From positions 1-37,837 of the forward strand of contig KQ959382.1 of the NCBI GenBank assembly GCA_001552765.1: a stretch of 37,837 nt of DNA, in the 5' to 3' direction. This document shows, piece by piece, positions 33,910-37,837 of the stretch. How positions within the stretch are numbered: the first letter of the stretch is position 1; every line of letters begins with the position of its first letter. The position numbers were made by a program, and so were the translations under genes. The stretch is from Bacteroidales bacterium KA00344 (GTDB taxonomy: Bacteria; Bacteroidota; Bacteroidia; Bacteroidales; Bacteroidaceae). The notes beneath the pieces are model-generated. The model made no database searches. It was not told the origin of the DNA and worked only from the letters and a program-made list of their open reading frames with translations.

Positions 33910-35121
33910 TTATTTTACCATCGCTTCGCACAATTTCCGCTGAAGCACACGGGCATCGAGCACCGACATCTCCGTGTCCATAATGGCAAAGGCCAGCAAA
34001 TGCCCATTGCTTCCCATGCAATAACCCGCAAGCGAACTGATGCCATAAGGATGCGAGAGCGTACCCGTCTTCGCCCGAATCTTCCCACGCGTTTTAGCAC
34101 CCGTCATCTCACGCCGCAGCGTTCCGTCCACCCCCGCTATGGGCAGTTCATCATACAGTCTGTCAAAAATGGGCTTATGCCTATAGCCAAACCTAAGAAT
34201 CGTAGTCAGTGCCAGGGGCGAAAGATGGTTGTGCGTACATAGTCCGCAGCCATCATGAATCACGAGTGTAGAATCCTTCAGTCCGAGTGTGTCGCTCAGA
34301 AACGTGCGCAGATAGTCCACGCCGGCCAATACAGGGTCTGCGTTCGAATTCACTTTATGACCAATGGTATAGAGCATACCCGTTGCCTGTATGTTCGAGC
34401 TGTTTTTCCACATCCGTCGGGTAACATGGTCTATAGGCCTCAACAGTCTGTAAATGCAACGGGCATCTTTGGGCACGGCGCCTATCACAACCTGACTGTC
34501 GGCCACGCTTACACCCTGTCCACGCAAAGCAGCCTTGAGCTCCCTGACCACACGTTCATGACCTTTATACAACAATCCGTAACGTGAAAAACTCAAATCC
34601 CAAGGGTACCAGTGAGCCTCGCTCTCCACAGGCTCCGTCAGCGTGAGGTCCACATACAACTTGCCCCCTATCTTGGATATTCCCTTGTTTTTTATGGCTT
34701 TCGCAAACCTCCGCATATCGGGAGCCTGCAACTGCGGGTCGAGACCCGCCCGAAACGCCACATCACCCTTCAACGTTCCTTCTTCAAGCCTCCCACGTAT
34801 ATAGACGAGTGTCTGATACATGTGGTTGGTACCGAGGAGATGAAGACCGGCCACACCGCTGAGTAACTTCATACACGAGGCCGACGACATAGCCTGACGC
34901 TCATTGAATCCAAACACCGGCCTGTCTGCCGTGAGGTCATACACATGGAAGCCGAACTGTCCGTTCACACGAGGCTGCCGGGCAAAATCTACCAATCTGC
35001 TGCGCAATGCCGTATCAACCGATACAGGCGTCTGTTTTATAGTTGTCTTTTCGTTTTTCTTCGTCGTTTGGCTATCGCAGCTGCATCCGTTGTAGAGCAG
35101 TAGGCCAAGCGACATGAACAT
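33910..35121 (-). CDS. dacB: D-alanyl-D-alanine carboxypeptidase (PBP4 type), lipoprotein
   Basis: A class C low-molecular-weight PBP that trims or cleaves peptidoglycan stem peptides in the periplasm. The active-site motifs are SSASCMKLL (Ser-x-x-Lys), SSNIQA (SxN) and AKTGT (KTG). A lipobox-like LLLYNGC near the N-terminus predicts a lipid anchor. The open frame extends to 35190, but a -7 box (35178-35185) overlaps that end and rules it out. ATG 35121 gives about 403 residues. A TTG at 35151 would add a positively charged n-region (KLIHTFSYI) and may be the true start. It is a single-gene unit. Confidence 0.9.
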   Translation of the reverse strand: MFMSLGLLLYNGCSCDSQTTKKNEKTTIKQTPVSVDTALRSRLVDFARQPRVNGQFGFHVYDLTADRPVFGFNERQAMSSASCMKLLSGVAGLHLLGTNHMYQTLVYIRGRLEEGTLKGDVAFRAGLDPQLQAPDMRRFAKAIKNKGISKIGGKLYVDLTLTEPVESEAHWYPWDLSFSRYGLLYKGHERVVRELKAALRGQGVSVADSQVVIGAVPKDARCIYRLLRPIDHVTRRMWKNSSNIQATGMLYTIGHKVNSNADPVLAGVDYLRTFLSDTLGLKDSTLVIHDGCGLCTHNHLSPLALTTILRFGYRHKPIFDRLYDELPIAGVDGTLRREMTGAKTRGKIRAKTGTLSHPYGISSLAGYCMGSNGHLLAFAIMDTEMSVLDARVLQRKLCEAMVK

Positions 35122-35177
35122 GATATATGAGAATGTATGAATGAGTTTCAAAATATTACACGATTTTTTTGTTCGTG

Positions 35178-35185
35178 CAAAGATA
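35178..35185 (-). promoter_or_regulatory. -7 promoter box for dacB
   Basis: TATCTTTG on the minus strand overlaps the longest open frame, so the first ATG (35190) cannot be the translation start. Confidence 0.6.
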
Positions 35186-35322
35186 CACATTATTTCCCGC
35201 TTCTGTATTCCATTTTACAAAATCAAACGTTTTTTACAAGTTTGGCAAAGAACAACAAAACAAAACCTTCCATCAAGTATAACCCGCCACGAGTTTCATC
35301 ATCAAGGCATTGTATTTGGACT

Positions 35323-35820
35323 TTACCTACCGTAAACTTCTTTATTGACTTTGGAGTTCGACAAATAATCATACTCCCTCTTGTATCGTTCCAAACGCGC
35401 ATAGTCCTTCTCTGTTGGGATAGCAATGCGAGACAAATCCATATTATGGGTAAGGTCATGCAGTTTTACGGCTGTAGCAAGAGCATTAGTACCAATAGCA
35501 CGGATATAACTTTCCCTATCGGGCGCTGCATGATGGTTAAGAAGTCGCAATGCCGTTTCCAGATCCCTTCTGTCGGTCAAAGACAAGGGGGTGCCCGTTT
35601 CCTCAACCAGCATGTTCAACACCTCATTCACTGTATGTGGGGTGTCTTCACTCGCATCGTGTAAATAGCCGACAACCTGCTCCTGCCAGTTCCTTCCCAT
35701 AGAAGCAACTGCCGTCAAGTGCCCGCTGAAATAATCCGCACCGGCTTTGTCCACCTGCCCCTTGTGCAGTCTTTGCGCCAATTGTCTTGCCCCGGCTATG
35801 ATTAATTTATCATCCATCAT
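35323..35820 (-). CDS. Small HD-domain hydrolase resembling the RSH (p)ppGpp hydrolase domain
   Basis: The 165-residue cytosolic protein is a single helical HD domain. The metal-site pattern of RelA/SpoT hydrolases can be traced: His34 (GHL), His54-Asp55 with Glu58-Asp59 in LHDASEDT (the HDxxED motif), and VKLHDLTHNMD at 118-128 in place of the usual KLADRLHNM. There is no synthetase, TGS or ACT domain, so it could be a small alarmone hydrolase or a related phosphohydrolase. MM at the start gives two ATGs three bases apart. It has its own -7 box at 35861-35868. Alarmone activity is inference from motif spacing. Confidence 0.75.
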   Translation of the reverse strand: MMDDKLIIAGARQLAQRLHKGQVDKAGADYFSGHLTAVASMGRNWQEQVVGYLHDASEDTPHTVNEVLNMLVEETGTPLSLTDRRDLETALRLLNHHAAPDRESYIRAIGTNALATAVKLHDLTHNMDLSRIAIPTEKDYARLERYKREYDYLSNSKVNKEVYGR

Positions 35821-35860
35821 TTAACTCATATTCCGACTATCTTCTATGAATCGTTTTTCT

Positions 35861-35868
35861 CAAATATA
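35861..35868 (-). promoter_or_regulatory. -7 promoter box for the HD hydrolase
   Basis: TATATTTG on the minus strand lies between the GH53 gene and the HD gene and gives a leader of about 38 bases. Confidence 0.55.
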
Positions 35869-35912
35869 TTTTCAGGATTGACCATAAAAACGATTGTCTT
35901 GAATTACTGAAT

Positions 35913-36920
35913 TCAGTTAGCAAACGCTTCCATGATTTCCGTCGGTCTGCCATCTTTAAAGGCGCCCAACGGGTAGGCACCTTCGAGTTCCGGCGCCCAA
36001 TAGAACACCCCGTGACAATGACCGTCGGTGTCGTTGCGCGAAGCGTCGATAATTGCCGAGAGAATTTGCTTACCCTCTACGGGTTTGTTTACTTCCACAC
36101 CCGTCTCAACCACCATCGACTCCGTGCCATACTTCCGGTAGAGATACCTGATGTTTGCCGCAAAGTCCCGAACAGTGCCCTGCCAGTTTGTTTCGAGTTT
36201 GGCCACCTTGTCCCAATACGGATAAACACTCACGCCTATCATATCCCATTTTGTGCCATACTTGCGCAGGCCATCAAAAATAAAGTCATAACGCTTGCGG
36301 TCGCAGCCACCGTCAAGATGGACAATCACCTTAGCATTAGGATAAACCAGCTTCACCGCGTCGTACCCGGCCTGAGTAAGCCCGGCATATTGCTCCATGT
36401 TGTCTTCCGCTCTTCCCATCGGCCACAAGAAACCGTTTGTCGTCTCGTTGCCCACCTGCACCCACCTCACATCTATATCGTGGTCTTTCAGCAGTTGCAA
36501 CACGTCACGGGTGTGTGCAGCCAACTCGTGTTTCATCTCGTCGTAGCTGTAATATTGCCATGCGCCCGGTATGTGCTGCTTGCCGGGATCGGCCCACCAG
36601 TCGCTGTAATGGAAATCTATCATCACAGCCATATCATAATATTTGGCCCGTTTCGCCATTTCGAGCACATCGTCTTTGCCCGACCATCCTCCGCGAGGAT
36701 TCACCCATACCCGCAGTCGCACTGCGTTAAGCCCCAATTCTTTCATCAGTGCCGTGTTCTCTCGCAGTTCTCCCCGCACATTATAGAATTTTCTGCCGCC
36801 GGCTTCCATCTGCGTAGTTCCACTGATGTCGGCGCCAAGCCAGAATGTCTCTTTCTCCTGCGCGTAGCCAACGGCTGTGCAGAGGACGCCCATCAACAAA
36901 ACGATTAGTGTTTTCTTCAT
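35913..36920 (-). CDS. Secreted GH53 endo-beta-1,4-galactanase
   Basis: The 335-residue protein begins with a signal peptide ending near GYAQE. The (beta/alpha)8 glycoside hydrolase family 53 pattern is clear: FWLGADISG, LNAVRLRVWVNP, MIDFHYSDWWADPGKQ, the acid/base Glu159 in WVQVGNET and the nucleophile Glu272 in MVVETG. It would cut beta-1,4-galactan or arabinogalactan side chains of pectin outside the cytoplasm. No SusC/SusD pair or other glycan enzyme adjoins it, unusual for this phylum. It starts 23 bases after pncA on the same strand and is probably co-transcribed with it. Confidence 0.93.
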   Translation of the reverse strand: MKKTLIVLLMGVLCTAVGYAQEKETFWLGADISGTTQMEAGGRKFYNVRGELRENTALMKELGLNAVRLRVWVNPRGGWSGKDDVLEMAKRAKYYDMAVMIDFHYSDWWADPGKQHIPGAWQYYSYDEMKHELAAHTRDVLQLLKDHDIDVRWVQVGNETTNGFLWPMGRAEDNMEQYAGLTQAGYDAVKLVYPNAKVIVHLDGGCDRKRYDFIFDGLRKYGTKWDMIGVSVYPYWDKVAKLETNWQGTVRDFAANIRYLYRKYGTESMVVETGVEVNKPVEGKQILSAIIDASRNDTDGHCHGVFYWAPELEGAYPLGAFKDGRPTEIMEAFAN

Positions 36921-36943
36921 TGTATAGAATTTATAGAGTTTGT

Positions 36944-37513
36944 TTAAAGTGTTGCAATTCTATTATCCGCTACAAATGCTTTCAGCTCCGATCCGTCGTC
37001 GAGCGAGGGTGCGTAGTCGGTCAGGAGCCGTAGTTTTTCCGGCCCCAAAAAGGCTACAAGGTCGCGCATCGTGTTCAACACACAAATGTTTCCCGCCAAT
37101 CCGCATACATCTATCCGGTCTATTTTAAGAGCCTCAATCAATCTGAGGAGCACTGCAGCCGAATCGGCATTCTCCATGATCGAATATTCGTCCTTGTCCA
37201 CCCGAATACCTTTATACAGTATGGTGAATCCGCCTCTCGACTTGTTGAGCGACTCCAACAGCGGCTGCCACAACGCCGCACCCGCCGAATGTTGCACACA
37301 ATGGGGCGGCCACTGCCCTCCACGTCTGTCGAACGAGCAGTGGTTGTAAGGGTGCCAGTCGGCGGTCACCATCTTCACCGCATACGATGCGCCGTGCTCA
37401 TCTATATATCGGGCCAAGGCATCCATAGCCTCAGCCGCTCCCGGTACCGGCAATGTGCCCGTTATGAAATCTATCTGCGGGTCTACTACGAGTAGCATTT
37501 TCACCTGTTCCAT
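36944..37513 (-). CDS. pncA: Nicotinamidase (PncA family)
   Basis: The 189-residue cytosolic isochorismatase-fold amidase converts nicotinamide to nicotinate for NAD salvage. The catalytic Asp is Asp11 in LLVVDPQIDF, and the metal-binding region is TADWHPYNHCSFD. A Lys in TILYKGIRVDKDEYS and the nucleophile Cys144 in AGNICVLNT complete the site. ATG 37513 is used; ATG 37498 is also possible and would remove only five residues. A full -7 box lies 25-32 bases upstream, and AGGAT just before the ATG resembles a ribosome-binding site. It heads an apparent pncA-GH53 transcript. Confidence 0.9.
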   Translation of the reverse strand: MEQVKMLLVVDPQIDFITGTLPVPGAAEAMDALARYIDEHGASYAVKMVTADWHPYNHCSFDRRGGQWPPHCVQHSAGAALWQPLLESLNKSRGGFTILYKGIRVDKDEYSIMENADSAAVLLRLIEALKIDRIDVCGLAGNICVLNTMRDLVAFLGPEKLRLLTDYAPSLDDGSELKAFVADNRIATL

Positions 37514-37537
37514 ATCCTGCTTATATTCTTATCACGA

Positions 37538-37545
37538 CAAATATA
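37538..37545 (-). promoter_or_regulatory. -7 promoter box for pncA
   Basis: TATATTTG on the minus strand, with a leader of about 22 bases to ATG 37513. Confidence 0.55.
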
Positions 37546-37667
37546 CGGTTTTTCCCATACACTGCCAAGCAAACCATCGCAATATTCACTCCTTCGTCTG
37601 CTCTTGGTTTGATTGTACTGTATTTTTCCGCAATTATCAATAATTATTACCAAAAACAAAGGCCTGG

Positions 37668-37837
37668 CAGCATGAGCAACCAGAACGAAAAAGGCTATGT
37701 TTGGAAGCGAAATGAGCAACGTGGCACGATTGTCGGACAACAGTGGTGGTGCCATTAGGGCTTAATGGCTGAGGGGATAAGCCTTTGTCACCTTGCAACT
37801 AATCAATGAAAATGAAGAAATATCGAAGTTGGTGTAA
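37668..37837 (-). repeat. Dispersed intergenic element, copy E, inverted and cut by the window edge
   Basis: On the minus strand the right-end signature reads AAACATAGCCTTTTTCGTTC (37702-37683), matching copies A-D. Two units start at 37783 (GGCTTATCCCC) and 37762 (AGCCCTAATGGC), 21 bases apart. The left end lies beyond the window. Confidence 0.5.

Noticed and set aside
36012..36908. 298-residue open frame on the plus strand
   Set aside because: It lies wholly opposite the GH53 gene, whose catalytic motifs are all intact, and resembles no protein.
37501..37755. 84-residue open frame on the minus strand upstream of pncA
   Set aside because: It overlaps the pncA promoter and repeat copy E and has no family resemblance.

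Overview
The window looks like chromosomal DNA of a Bacteroidales bacterium, most likely a Prevotella-type genome. Two things support this. The protein set is typical of the group: a short primary-like sigma factor without region 1.1, an MaeB-type malic enzyme, EttA, MetY, rubrerythrin and a BadF-type sugar kinase. At least fifteen start regions also carry the Bacteroidetes -7 promoter box TAnnTTTG, often with TTTG or TTG about 19-20 bases upstream. No rRNA, tRNA, CRISPR array, intact insertion sequence or phage gene was found.

Layout. 1-1040: a degenerate dispersed repeat (copy A), then a short transcription unit with two tiny ORFs ending at a hairpin shared with the convergent metY. 1046-6596: metY, a primary-like sigma factor, a lone ABC ATPase and aspS. 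6639-13260: an acyl-CoA synthetase-like enzyme preceded by a diverged, truncated copy of itself, then a secreted esterase, ettA and a secreted protein of unknown function. 13350-15162: a Sel1-like protein, a leader-like RNA with a strong hairpin before a 56-residue membrane protein, repeat copy C and a decayed cstA. 15393-20531: guaA with a sugar-phosphate nucleotidyltransferase upstream, and the divergent maeB. 20699-25086: repeat copy B, mltG, glnS and a DedA protein. 25083-29957: a four-gene minus-strand operon (transpeptidase, glycosyltransferase, AmpG-like permease, BadF-type kinase). 30270-33639: repeat copy D, a double-rubredoxin rubrerythrin, a decayed region and rfbC-rfbD. 33910-37545: dacB, a small RSH-type HD hydrolase, a GH53 galactanase and pncA. 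Repeat copy E runs off the right edge in inverted orientation.

Cell-envelope work is a recurring theme. MltG cuts nascent glycan, DacB and the transpeptidase act on peptides, the AmpG-like permease and the kinase fit muropeptide recovery, and the nucleotidyltransferase resembles MurU or GDP-mannose pyrophosphorylases. RfbC and RfbD make dTDP-rhamnose. The link between the kinase and the nucleotidyltransferase as a recycling route is inference.

The least explained structure is a family of five non-coding elements (A-E). They share end motifs and contain arrays of two to five degenerate units with a 21-23 bp period. Unit number differs between copies.
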